Origin: Roseateles noduli
Lineage (GTDB): Bacteria; Pseudomonadota; Gammaproteobacteria; Burkholderiales; Burkholderiaceae_C
Assembly (NCBI GenBank): GCA_002205125.1
Contig: NIOE01000003.1
Coordinates: forward strand, 496,001 to 560,000
Direction of reading: 5' to 3'
DNA length: 64,000 nt
The translations under genes were made by a program, and so were the position numbers. The notes beneath the pieces are model-generated. The model had not been told where the DNA came from. It was given only the letters and a program-made list of their open reading frames with translations, and did no database searches. Below, piece by piece: positions 19,040 through 27,085 of this stretch. How positions within the stretch are numbered: the first letter of the stretch is position 1; every line of letters starts with the position of its first letter.

Positions 19040-19495
19040 ATGCCTCGTTTCAACCGGTCCCTCACGCTGTGGACGTTCGCCCTGCTGGTGGCGAGCGTGC
19101 TGCTGGCGTGGCCGTTGCACGAAGCCCGGCACACGGGCCAGGCGATCGCCGAACTCGTCGGCGCAACGACGTCCTCTGCTGACAGGCCGACCTCCGACGT
19201 CGTTGCCGTTGTCGGCGTCGTCGACACCGGTGTCGACGACGCCTTCGTCAACGCATTCGCCTTCGACGACCACGGCAATGCCGACGGCCTCGATGGCGGC
19301 AGCGGCGCCGGCGAGGTCAAGGGCGGCGGCTGCGCGTGGTGCCTGTTCCATGCGCAGCTCTTCGCCGCGTCGGACACGCCCTTCGTCTTCAGCTTCCACG
19401 CGGAAGCGTCTCCCCCGCCCCTCGCACCGACCTGTGGCCTGCCCACCGGCCGCTGCGTGCTGGCCGCGCACCCTCGAGGGCCACCCCGGGCCTGA
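19040..19495 (+). CDS. small membrane/periplasmic CxxC protein, DUF2946-like
   Basis: 151 residues. One N-terminal membrane or signal segment (LTLWTFALLVASVLLAWPLHEARH) is followed by an acidic, variable middle and then GGGCAWCLFHAQLFAASD, a CxxC...H arrangement, ending RGPPRA. The layout (hydrophobic start, His, CxxCxxH, tail with RGPP) resembles the DUF2946-type proteins often encoded before metal-related TonB receptors. The identification is by pattern only. It precedes the TonB receptor gene by 173 bp. The RBS is weak. A role in metal binding at the membrane is inference. Confidence 0.6.
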   Translation: MPRFNRSLTLWTFALLVASVLLAWPLHEARHTGQAIAELVGATTSSADRPTSDVVAVVGVVDTGVDDAFVNAFAFDDHGNADGLDGGSGAGEVKGGGCAWCLFHAQLFAASDTPFVFSFHAEASPPPLAPTCGLPTGRCVLAAHPRGPPRA

Positions 19496-19519
19496 TCCCC
19501 ACGGCCGTCGCGGTCCCGC

Positions 19520-19598
19520 TTTGGGCGCCCCGCGTCGTTGCGAATCCTCGCCATAGCGCCGCTATGGCTGCGGTTCGCGCCTAGCCGTGCATCCCAAA
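19520..19598. repeat. long imperfect palindrome, REP-like
   Basis: TTTGGG at 19520-19525 pairs with CCCAAA at 19593-19598. The centre is a perfect 19-bp palindrome, GCCATAGCG-C-CGCTATGGC (19550-19568). Partly paired flanks lie between (GCGAA with TTCGC). It lies in the gap between the CxxC protein and the TonB receptor. It could be a dispersed REP element or an attenuator-like RNA hairpin. Confidence 0.5.
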
Positions 19599-19668
19599 TC
19601 GGAACCACGCCAGCCATGGGGAACCGTGCGCCACTGGCGTGGACCTGTCCTATTCCCGGGTCCCCCTC

Positions 19669-21807
19669 ATGAATTCGAATCGTTTCCTCTCCACGTCGTC
19701 ATTCGCGCCCGCTCCGCTCGTCGTTCTCCTCGCCCTGGCCTTCGGCGCTCCAGCGGCCCATGCACAAGAAGATGCCCCCGCCAGCTCCGACGGCCCCACC
19801 GATGCGCAAGCGCTGCGCCGCGTCGAGGTCTCCGGCAAGTCCGCCTCGACGATCCGTCAACCCGGTGACCGCAACGACCTGTCGCTCAAGCCGACCGCCC
19901 TGCCCGGCGCCGTCCAGCATCTGAGCGAGGACGACATCGCCGCCACGAACATCGGCCGCGACATCTCCAACGTCTTCCGCCGCGTGCCGGGCGTCCTGGC
20001 CAACAACATCGACCAGGGCGAAACGGGCAACGGTTTCCGCATGCGTGGCTTCGCGACGCAGGGCACGCACGGCGCCGACACCGCCGTCTACGTCGACGGC
20101 GTGCCGCAGAACATCCCGTCCAGCCAGGGCGGCGCCGGCCACGGCCCGGTGTTCCTCGAATGGCTGGTCGGCGACCTCATCGGCGGCATCGATGTCGTCA
20201 AGGGGCCGATCTCCGCGCTCCACGGCGACCAGAACCGCGCCGGCGCGGTGGACATCCGCAGCCGTGACGGCGGCGCCGCGACGCCGTCCAGCCTCGGCGT
20301 CAGCGTCGAGCGCTACGGCCTGCGCCGCGCGACCCTTGTGCTCTCCAACACCTTCGAAGGAACGTTCGATTCGCTGCTCGTCGCCGACCTCTACCGCAAC
20401 GACGGCTACCGGCGCGACTCCCGCACCGACCGCGACACCTTCTTCTGGAAGCTCGGCGCCCGCATCGGCGACGCCCGCTACAGCCTGCGCGTCACCCGCT
20501 ACGTCGCCGACTTCGCGGCCGCCGGCTACCTGCTGCTGCCCGACCTGGAGAAGGGTCTCGATCCGCGCTCGACACAGGCCGACAATCCCGGATTCGGCAA
20601 CGCGCGCCGGACCTCCCTGGTCCTGAACCGCGCGCCCGCCGAAGGCGACGCCGGCTGGTACGGCACGGCCTACGTCGAGCGCTTCGACCGCACGCGCGGC
20701 ATCACCTCCAACGCCACGACGCACACGGTCGGCGTCGACCACCGCAACATCTTCGGCGGCCGCGTACTGCAGAACTTCCGCCTCGGTGAGGACGCCGCGA
20801 TCGCCGTCGGTGCGGAAGCGCGCGCCGACCGCGGCGACGCCTCGCGCCGGATCTTCGTCAACCGCGCGCCGACGGCCAACTACGTCAACGCGCAAGACCT
20901 GGACCTGCTCACCTACGGGGTCTTCGCGCAGGCGCAGTGGCGCCCCGTGCGCGACCTCAAGCTGAGCGCGGGCGCGCGCTACGACCGCTTCGACTACGGC
21001 ATCGACAACCTCAAGCTGCCGGCGGCCAGCACCGACTACCGCAAGAGCGCGCTGACGCCCAAGCTGGGCGCGTCGTGGTCGGTACTGCCCTCGCTGGAGC
21101 TGTTCGCCAACGTCGCGCAGGGCATGCGCTCGCCGGCCGCCGAGCAGATCAGCAGCAGCGGCGGGACCGGACCGCTGGGCGCGTCGGGCGGCGTCGTCAG
21201 CCTGGTGGCGCCGAGCAAGGTCCGTTCCTACGACGTCGGCTTCACCACCGCGCCGCTGGCCGGCTGGACCGCTTCGGGCACCGCGTACTACATCCAGAAC
21301 GACGACGAGATCACCGGCCAGCCCGACGGCTCCTTCAAGTCGGTCGGCGACACGACCCGCAAGGGCGTGGAGCTCGAGACCCGCTGGCAGATCGCCGCGT
21401 CGACCAGCGTCTACGCCAGCCTCGGACGCATCCTCGAAGCCAACGTGAACAACCCCGCGGCCAACACCGGCGCGAAGCTGTCGGTGCCCGGCCGCCAGCT
21501 CAAGGGCGGCGTCCAGCACCGCTTCGCGCTCGGCGCCGGCCGGATGACGCTGAATGCCGATGCCTACTACATCGCCGGCATCCCCTGGTACGTCGGCACA
21601 CCGGCCACGCAGGAGCGCGAGATGCCCGTCTACACGCGCTACGACCTGCGCGCGACCTACGACTGGTCCTCGATGCAGGCGACGCTGTACGCGGTATTCC
21701 AGCCCCACCGCTACGGCGCCGAGATCGCCTACGGCAGCGCCGCCGGGCTGATGCTCTCGCCGGTGCCGCGCAGCACGGTGGGCGCATCGTTGAAGGTGTT
21801 CTTCTGA
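19669..21807 (+). CDS. TonB-dependent outer-membrane receptor of an ABC-linked operon
   Basis: A 712-residue receptor. The signal peptide ends near AAHAQE. The plug domain has RRVEVSGKSAS, a TonB-box-like start, then ISNVFRRVPGVLANNIDQGETGNGFRMRGF and VDGVPQNIPSSQGGAGHGPVFLEWLVGDLIGGIDVVKGPISALHGDQNRAGAVDIRSRDGG. The barrel ends with SLKVFF, a terminal Phe. The plug resembles siderophore/metallophore receptors. The stop overlaps the ABC ATPase start (TGATG), an unusual direct coupling of an outer-membrane receptor to an ABC system. The start MNSNRFLST was chosen for the signal peptide; an in-frame ATG at 19639 lies upstream. Confidence 0.92.
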   Translation: MNSNRFLSTSSFAPAPLVVLLALAFGAPAAHAQEDAPASSDGPTDAQALRRVEVSGKSASTIRQPGDRNDLSLKPTALPGAVQHLSEDDIAATNIGRDISNVFRRVPGVLANNIDQGETGNGFRMRGFATQGTHGADTAVYVDGVPQNIPSSQGGAGHGPVFLEWLVGDLIGGIDVVKGPISALHGDQNRAGAVDIRSRDGGAATPSSLGVSVERYGLRRATLVLSNTFEGTFDSLLVADLYRNDGYRRDSRTDRDTFFWKLGARIGDARYSLRVTRYVADFAAAGYLLLPDLEKGLDPRSTQADNPGFGNARRTSLVLNRAPAEGDAGWYGTAYVERFDRTRGITSNATTHTVGVDHRNIFGGRVLQNFRLGEDAAIAVGAEARADRGDASRRIFVNRAPTANYVNAQDLDLLTYGVFAQAQWRPVRDLKLSAGARYDRFDYGIDNLKLPAASTDYRKSALTPKLGASWSVLPSLELFANVAQGMRSPAAEQISSSGGTGPLGASGGVVSLVAPSKVRSYDVGFTTAPLAGWTASGTAYYIQNDDEITGQPDGSFKSVGDTTRKGVELETRWQIAASTSVYASLGRILEANVNNPAANTGAKLSVPGRQLKGGVQHRFALGAGRMTLNADAYYIAGIPWYVGTPATQEREMPVYTRYDLRATYDWSSMQATLYAVFQPHRYGAEIAYGSAAGLMLSPVPRSTVGASLKVFF

Positions 21808-22670
21808 TGAGCGCCGCATCTTTGACGGACGCCGCTCCCCGCAGGAACGCCACGCCGACGACGAGCGCAGCCCAGTCGACGGACACGAGCCCGCTGCTCG
21901 AAACCCGACGCCTCGTCGTGCGGCGCGGCTCGCGCGTCACGCTGGACGCGCTCGATCTGCGCGTGCCGCCCGGCTGCGTCTACGCGCTGCTGGGCGGCAA
22001 CGGCGCGGGCAAGACCACGACGCTCAACGCGCTGCTCGGCTTCGTGCCGGCGGCGGCTGGCCAGGCGCTGGTCGACGGCGTCGACGCCACGCGCGATCCG
22101 CAGGCGGCACGCGCCCGGCTCGCCTACCTGCCGGAAAACGTCGCGCTCTACCCGTACCTCAGCGGCATCGAGAACCTGCAGTACTTCTGCACGCTCTCCG
22201 GATCGCGCATCGACTTCGGGCGCGCCTGCGATCTGCTCGCCGCCGCCGGCCTGCCGGCCGAGGCGCACTCGCAACGCGTCGCCACGTACTCGAAGGGCAT
22301 GCGGCAGAAGGTCGGCCTCGCGATCGCGAAGGCACGCGAGGCGCGCGCGATGCTGCTGGACGAGCCGACCTCCGGCCTCGACCCCGCGGCGGCCAACGAG
22401 TTCGCGCGTGGCGTACTCGACGCCCGCGAAGCGGGCATGGCGATCCTGATGGCGACGCACGACCTGTTCAATGCGCTGCAGGTCGCCGACCGCATCGGCA
22501 TCCTGCGAGACGGAAGGCTCGTCGCGGAGTTCGATGCCCACGGCGTCGCGCATGGCGAGCTCGAACGCATCTATCTGGAGCACGCGCGCGGCGAGCTTCG
22601 CGGAACCGCGCAGAACGCGGGGACAACGATGACCGCAGCGATCGCGTCGAGTGAGGAGACCTCGCCATGA
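21807..22670 (+). CDS. ABC transporter ATP-binding protein
   Basis: A 287-residue ATPase. It has Walker A GGNGAGKTTT, Q-loop region LPENVALYPYLSGIENL, signature TYSKGMRQKVGLA, Walker B AMLLDEPTSGLDP and the switch His in MATHD. Its type (gliding/NosF/CcmA-like) drives ABC-2 permeases rather than periplasmic-binding-protein importers. The first 30 residues before LLETRRLVVRRGS are low-complexity Ala/Thr. The ATG shares one base with the receptor stop. It ends 4 bp inside the first permease gene. Confidence 0.95.
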   Translation: MSAASLTDAAPRRNATPTTSAAQSTDTSPLLETRRLVVRRGSRVTLDALDLRVPPGCVYALLGGNGAGKTTTLNALLGFVPAAAGQALVDGVDATRDPQAARARLAYLPENVALYPYLSGIENLQYFCTLSGSRIDFGRACDLLAAAGLPAEAHSQRVATYSKGMRQKVGLAIAKAREARAMLLDEPTSGLDPAAANEFARGVLDAREAGMAILMATHDLFNALQVADRIGILRDGRLVAEFDAHGVAHGELERIYLEHARGELRGTAQNAGTTMTAAIASSEETSP

Positions 22671-24091
22671 TGGCCTCCCTCGTGAGGAAGGAGACCCGCG
22701 CCCAGCTGCGCGACGGTCGCCTGTGGGTGCTGGGCATCGCACTGGTGTTGCTCTTCGCTGCGATGCTCGCGCTGGCGCAGCAACGGCGCGAGACCGCCGA
22801 GCAGGAACGACGCGACGTCGAGACCGCGTCCCGCGCGCAATGGGACCACCAGGGCGACAAGCATCCGCACCGCGGCGCGCACTTCGGGCTGTATGCGTTC
22901 AAGCCGAGCGCGCCGCTGGCGGCGGTGGAGCCCGGCATCGATGCGCAGACGGGCCAGGCGCTCTGGCTGGAGCCTCACAAGCGGAACATGGCGATGTTCA
23001 CCCCGGCGGCGGATGCCGCGCCAGCGATCGGTCTCGGTGACCTGACGCCGGCGTTCGTGCTGAGCGCGCTGGTGCCGTTGCTGATCGTGGTGCTGGGCCA
23101 CGGCGCAGTGACGCGCGAGCGCGAATCCGGCACGCTGCGGATGCTGCAGGCGGTCGGGCTGCGGACGCGTCCCTTGATCCTCGGCAAATGGTTGGGCCTG
23201 TGCGCCGCCGTGTCGCTGGTGCTGCTGCCGGCGCTGCTGCTCGGCGCCTGGCTGGTCGCCGACGGGAGGGACGCGATCAAGGCGTTCGAGGCGCTCGCGC
23301 TGGGCGCTTCGCTCGGCGCCGCGCTGCTCGTCTCGTGCGCCGTCTGGGCCGCGCTGACGGTGATCGTCTCCACGCATTGCCACAGCTCCCGCGCCGCGCT
23401 CTTGACGCTGACCGGCCTGTGGGTCGTCGTGGTTTTCCTCGTGCCGCGTCTGGCGGCGACGGCGGTCGAACGCCTGGCGCCCTTGCCGACGGGCCAGGCG
23501 TTCTGGTCGGCCATCGGTCGCGACATCGAGCAGGGCTTGCCGGGCGACGGCGATGCGAAGCAGCGCATGAAGGCCTTCGAAGACGATCTGCTCGTCCAGC
23601 ACGGCGTGACGCGCCTGGAGGACCTGCCGCTGGGCGCGAACGCGGCACGCCGCCTGTTCCGCGATGGTTACGCGACGCGCGTGCACGCCCTGCACTTCGA
23701 CGCGCTGTGGGCCTCGCAGCTGCGCCAGCAGACGCTGCTGCGCGCCCTGACCGCGATCAGCCCCTACGCGCCGATGCGCGCGATCGGCGGCGCGCTGGCC
23801 GGTACGGAACTCGCGCATCGCCGGCATTTCGAGGAGGCCGCCGAGCGATACCGCCAAACCTTCACCACGCGCATGGACGAATGGGACCGCGACGCCACAC
23901 GCGGTCTCACGTCCTTCGAGAGCCGTTACGCGGGCGACGCGCAATGGCGGGCGATCCCCACGTGGACCTACGAGCCACCCGGGTGGCGCTTCACGCTCGG
24001 TGCGGCACTGCCCGATCTTGGACTCCTGGCGCTCTGGCTCGCGGCAGCGATTGCAGGCTTGCTGCTGAGCGCACGGAGATTGGTCCCATGA
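22667..24091 (+). CDS. ABC-2 type permease with DUF3526-like domain (first)
   Basis: A 474-residue permease. One N-terminal membrane segment (LWVLGIALVLLFAAMLALAQQ) is followed by a large extracytoplasmic domain containing LYAFKPSAPLAAVEPGIDAQTGQALWLEPHKRN. A cluster of five or so membrane segments (about 128-280), a second soluble domain and a last C-terminal segment complete it. This matches ABC-2 permeases of the DUF3526 type. The ATG overlaps the ATPase stop (ATGA) and has GAGGAG upstream. With the next gene it probably forms a heterodimeric membrane channel for the ATPase. Confidence 0.82.
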   Translation: MMASLVRKETRAQLRDGRLWVLGIALVLLFAAMLALAQQRRETAEQERRDVETASRAQWDHQGDKHPHRGAHFGLYAFKPSAPLAAVEPGIDAQTGQALWLEPHKRNMAMFTPAADAAPAIGLGDLTPAFVLSALVPLLIVVLGHGAVTRERESGTLRMLQAVGLRTRPLILGKWLGLCAAVSLVLLPALLLGAWLVADGRDAIKAFEALALGASLGAALLVSCAVWAALTVIVSTHCHSSRAALLTLTGLWVVVVFLVPRLAATAVERLAPLPTGQAFWSAIGRDIEQGLPGDGDAKQRMKAFEDDLLVQHGVTRLEDLPLGANAARRLFRDGYATRVHALHFDALWASQLRQQTLLRALTAISPYAPMRAIGGALAGTELAHRRHFEEAAERYRQTFTTRMDEWDRDATRGLTSFESRYAGDAQWRAIPTWTYEPPGWRFTLGAALPDLGLLALWLAAAIAGLLLSARRLVP

Positions 24092-25551
24092 ACGCCCGCC
24101 TCTTGGACGCCCGCCTCTTGAACGCCCTCCCCTTGAACCTCCGTGCGGCGATCATTCGTCGCACGACCTTCGTGCCAGACCTCGACACCTGGCGCGCTGA
24201 AGGCATGCGGTTGCGACAACAGCCGCTCGCCTGGATCGCCTTGGGCGCGCTGCTGCTGGCGCTGCTGGTCGCCGCCGTGTCCGCGGGTTTCGAAGCCCGC
24301 GACTGGAGGCGCGCCGCGGCGGCCGACGACGCGCGACGCACGACGCTCATCGATGCCGCCGTCGCGCAGGCCCGCGCGGCGACGCCCGGTCCCGCCGCCG
24401 CGCAGGCGACCTACCAGCTCGGCCGCGGAGAACTGGGCGCAACGCGCATGACGGTTGGCGACGGGCTCGGGCTAGGCGGCTATCGACTGCGCGTGCTGCC
24501 GGTGCAGTTGAAGGCGACGCTGGACAGCCGCCACGTCGACGCGCGGCCGCCCGGTCCGCTGCGCAACCCGCTGCTCGTCGACAGCGGCCTGCCCGGCGTT
24601 CCCGCGATGGTGGCGCTGCTGCTGCCGCTGGTCGCGTTGGCGCTGTGTGCCGGACTGCTGCAGGAGGAGCGCGAGCAGGGCCGCCTCGGCCTGCTGCGCG
24701 TGCAGGCGCGCCGCGGCATGCTGCCGGTGATCGCGGCGGCGCTGGGGTGGCGGTTCCTCGCGCTGTGGGCGACGACCTGGATCGCGACGCTGCCGGCCCT
24801 GCTGCTCGATCCGCTCTGGAGTGCGTCCGTGGTCGGACACTGGGCGCTGGCGCTGGCAGCGTTCTGCGGCGTGTGGGTCGCGTTGGGCGGATTCCTTTCC
24901 GCACTGCCGTTGTCCGGACCGGCGGCGATGCTCGCCGCGTTGGGTCTCTGGCTGACGCTGACCTTCGTCGTCCCCGCCGGTCTGATCTGGGGCGCCCAGC
25001 GCGAGGCGCCCATGCCGTCCCGTCTGGCCGCGATCGTGCAGATCCGTCAGGCCCAGCAGGACAGCGAGGTCCACGAGGACGCCCTCGCCCGCGACTGGTA
25101 CGGACGACATCCGAGGATCCCCGCGCAGCTGCCGGCGGTGTGGCCCGCGAGCTTCGTCCCGCGGGTGCTCGCCCAGGACCGCGTGCTTCGCCCGCTGATG
25201 CGACGCTTCGACGACGCGCGCTTGCGTCAGGCCGCATGGATCGAGCGTTGGTCGTGGCTGTCGCCGGGACTCGCACTGACGCTGCGCGGCGAACGGCTCG
25301 CCGGCACCGACGTTGCCAGCCACGTCCGCTACCTGCGCGAGGTCGACGCTTTCGAGGATCGCTGGCGGGACGCCCTCGTCCCGCCCGTGATGGACCGGCG
25401 CGGGATCAGCGCGGAGGCGCTGGCGGCCTTGCCGACGTTCCCGCTGTTCCCGTCGATCCCGTCGATCCCGACGTCGCGGACGTCCCCGCGTTCCGCGCCG
25501 GGATCCACATCCCCAGCAGCGTCGCCGCCAGCATCGCCAGCAAGCCGGTGA
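24088..25551 (+). CDS. ABC-2 type permease with DUF3526-like domain (second)
   Basis: A 487-residue relative of the preceding permease with the same plan: N-terminal segment (LAWIALGALLLALLVAAVSAGF), extracytoplasmic domain with VLPVQLKATLDSRHVDARPPGPLRNPLL, a block of membrane segments, and a late soluble domain. The ATG overlaps the previous stop (ATGA). The N-terminus is built on three 15-nt repeats (24091-24135). The last 55 residues (PTFPLFPSIPSIP and then Ser/Pro/Ala-rich sequence) lie antisense to the end of the convergent MFS gene and lack a final membrane segment. The true C-terminus may have been shorter before read-through. Confidence 0.78.
   Translation: MNARLLDARLLNALPLNLRAAIIRRTTFVPDLDTWRAEGMRLRQQPLAWIALGALLLALLVAAVSAGFEARDWRRAAAADDARRTTLIDAAVAQARAATPGPAAAQATYQLGRGELGATRMTVGDGLGLGGYRLRVLPVQLKATLDSRHVDARPPGPLRNPLLVDSGLPGVPAMVALLLPLVALALCAGLLQEEREQGRLGLLRVQARRGMLPVIAAALGWRFLALWATTWIATLPALLLDPLWSASVVGHWALALAAFCGVWVALGGFLSALPLSGPAAMLAALGLWLTLTFVVPAGLIWGAQREAPMPSRLAAIVQIRQAQQDSEVHEDALARDWYGRHPRIPAQLPAVWPASFVPRVLAQDRVLRPLMRRFDDARLRQAAWIERWSWLSPGLALTLRGERLAGTDVASHVRYLREVDAFEDRWRDALVPPVMDRRGISAEALAALPTFPLFPSIPSIPTSRTSPRSAPGSTSPAASPPASPASR
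24091..24135 (+). repeat. three tandem 15-nt repeats in permease N-terminus
   Basis: AACGCCCGCCTCTTG, GACGCCCGCCTCTTG and AACGCCCTCCCCTTG follow each other in frame and encode (N/D)ARLL, (N/D)ARLL and NALPL. Copy number could vary without shifting the frame. Confidence 0.7.
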
Positions 25552-26683
25552 CCGCGATGCCGCCGGCCAGGGACGCTGTCGCCACCAGCGCCGACAGCAG
25601 CGCGGGTCCGCAGGATCCGCCGACGTCGGACAGGAAGCGCCACACCGCGAGGAAATAGGCGCGGCCGTGGCGCGGCGCGTGGTCGGCGCCCAGCGTCATG
25701 ATCAGGCCCGAGCCGATGCCGTTGCCGAAGCCGATCGCCGTCGCGGCGATCAGCAGGGTCGTGAAACCGACGGTGAACGGCATCGCCAATAGCGCCAGGC
25801 CGATGATCGCCATCGACGGCACGGCCACCCAGCGGCGGCCCTTCAGGTCCATCACGCGTCCGGCCGGGTAGAACAGCAGCATCTCGATGCCGCCGGAGAT
25901 GCCGTAGATCAACGAGGTCACCGCCGGCGCCAGCATCAGGTGGTCCGCCCACAGCGGGATCACCGCCTGCCGCGACGCGCGCACGGCGCTGACCAGCATC
26001 ACGCCCAGCCCCAGCGTCAGGAAGACCCGGCGGTGGTCGGCCACGATGGACTTCAGCGAGACCGGCGCCGGCGCGGCGGCGCCCGCGGGATGCGGCGGCG
26101 CCTCCAGGTCCGGCAGCCGCGCGCCGATGGCCGCCGCGGCCAGCACGCCCGCGATGCCCACGCCGAAGGCGGCCTGCAGCCCGAAGGCGTGCACGGCCGC
26201 CGCCGACAGGAACGGCCCGATGAACATGCCGATCCGCATCACGCCGCCCAGCGTGGACAGCGCCCGCGCCCGGTACGCGGCCGGGACGGCCTCGGTCAGG
26301 TAGCTCTGGCGCGCCAGGTTGTAGACGGCCTGGGACATGCCCACCATGAAACAGCCGATGCCCAGCGCCAGCACGCCGGGCAGCAGCACGCACAGCGCCA
26401 TGCCCAGCGCGCTCCACACGCCCGCCGCGACGATCGCCCAGCGCTCGCCCCAGCGCATGGTGATCACCGACGCGGGGATGTTGTTGAGCAGCGAGCCCAG
26501 CCCGATCAGCGTCACCACGAAGGCCGCCATCGACACCGACGCGCCCAGGTCCCGCGCCATCAGCGGCACGATCGGCAGGATCGCGCCCTCGCCCAGGCCG
26601 AACAGCATCGACGGCCCGAACGCCGGCACGGCGATCTTGCGGAAGGAGAACTCGGCTTCAGACGTTGCGGAAGGTGTCGACAT
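25406..26683 (-). CDS. MFS transporter
   Basis: A 425-residue major facilitator permease with twelve predicted membrane segments (FGPSMLFGLGEGAILPIVPLMARDLG as TM1, RWGERWAIVAAGVW after TM2, ARQSYLTEAVPAAYRARALSTLGG as the TM4-5 loop). It resembles drug-efflux type MFS proteins, but the substrate is unknown. The C-terminal 28 residues (NAGTSATSGSTGSTGTAGTS and a Pro/Arg end) are low-complexity and overlap the end of the convergent ABC permease by 146 bp. It diverges from the GH64 glucanase gene. Confidence 0.87.
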   Translation of the reverse strand: MSTPSATSEAEFSFRKIAVPAFGPSMLFGLGEGAILPIVPLMARDLGASVSMAAFVVTLIGLGSLLNNIPASVITMRWGERWAIVAAGVWSALGMALCVLLPGVLALGIGCFMVGMSQAVYNLARQSYLTEAVPAAYRARALSTLGGVMRIGMFIGPFLSAAAVHAFGLQAAFGVGIAGVLAAAAIGARLPDLEAPPHPAGAAAPAPVSLKSIVADHRRVFLTLGLGVMLVSAVRASRQAVIPLWADHLMLAPAVTSLIYGISGGIEMLLFYPAGRVMDLKGRRWVAVPSMAIIGLALLAMPFTVGFTTLLIAATAIGFGNGIGSGLIMTLGADHAPRHGRAYFLAVWRFLSDVGGSCGPALLSALVATASLAGGIAVTGLLAMLAATLLGMWIPARNAGTSATSGSTGSTGTAGTSARPPAPPR

Positions 26684-26800
26684 CGGGCGGGGATCGGGCT
26701 TGGATCGGCTACGGGCAACCGGAAAAAGGCGGCCATTACGATAAGCGAGGTCCGTACCAGCGGGCGGCGCTCTTCGCCCGCAGCCCCCATTTCAAGCCTC

Positions 26801-26840
26801 TTGCGCCGTATTACGCCCTATTGCGCCCTCTTCCGCCTTG
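26801..26840. repeat. four direct 10-bp repeats
   Basis: TTGCGCCGTA, TTACGCCCTA, TTGCGCCCTC and TTCCGCCTTG stand head to tail with the shared core TTnCGCC, in phase with one turn of the helix. They lie about 118 bp upstream of the MFS start and 245 bp upstream of the glucanase start. Confidence 0.5.
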
Positions 26841-26940
26841 TCGATCCGCCCGTTGTTCGCACCGGTCCTCACGCCATGACTGCAGGGGCCGTGCCCGCTC
26901 CGCCGCTTTCAAGCCGTTGCAATCGCATACCTCGAAATGG

Positions 26941-26954
26941 TGAAAGCGCTTTCA
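26941..26954. promoter_or_regulatory. LacI/GalR-family operator
   Basis: TGAAAGCGCTTTCA is a perfect 14-bp palindrome of the LacI-family type with central CG. It overlaps the -35 hexamer of the promoter for the GH64 gene, so a sugar-responsive repressor is expected. No LacI-family gene is in the window. Confidence 0.7.
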
Positions 26955-26978
26955 GAATCCACGGATTTTCCCTAGGAT
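26950..26978 (+). promoter_or_regulatory. sigma-70-like promoter of the GH64 glucanase gene
   Basis: TTTCAG (26950-26955), a 17-bp spacer and TAGGAT (26973-26978). Transcription would start near 26985, leaving a leader of about 100 nt. Confidence 0.5.
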
Positions 26979-27085
26979 GGTTGGCGCAGGAGAGAAGTCG
27001 CGGACCCGTCGGAGCGTCGCAGAACGTTCCCCGGACCGCGTCGATCGGTGCCTCCAGCACACCATCGAAACCTCTTGGAGCCTTC

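Larger units (their letters stand above)
26684..27085. other. 402-bp divergent intergenic region
   Basis: The gap between the MFS gene (minus) and the GH64 gene (plus). It contains four direct decamer repeats (26801-26840), a LacI-type palindrome (26941-26954) overlapping the -35 of a good sigma-70-like promoter, and a GGAG ribosome-binding site 5 nt before the glucanase ATG. I see no coding sequence. Confidence 0.75.

Noticed and set aside
18983-19471. Minus-strand frame opposite the CxxC membrane protein
   Set aside because: The plus-strand frame has a membrane segment, a CxxC motif and correct orientation relative to the TonB receptor; the opposite frame has none.
19550-19568. Central palindrome as an intrinsic terminator
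   Set aside because: There is no T-run on either side and it lies within a longer palindrome, so it was listed as a repeat.
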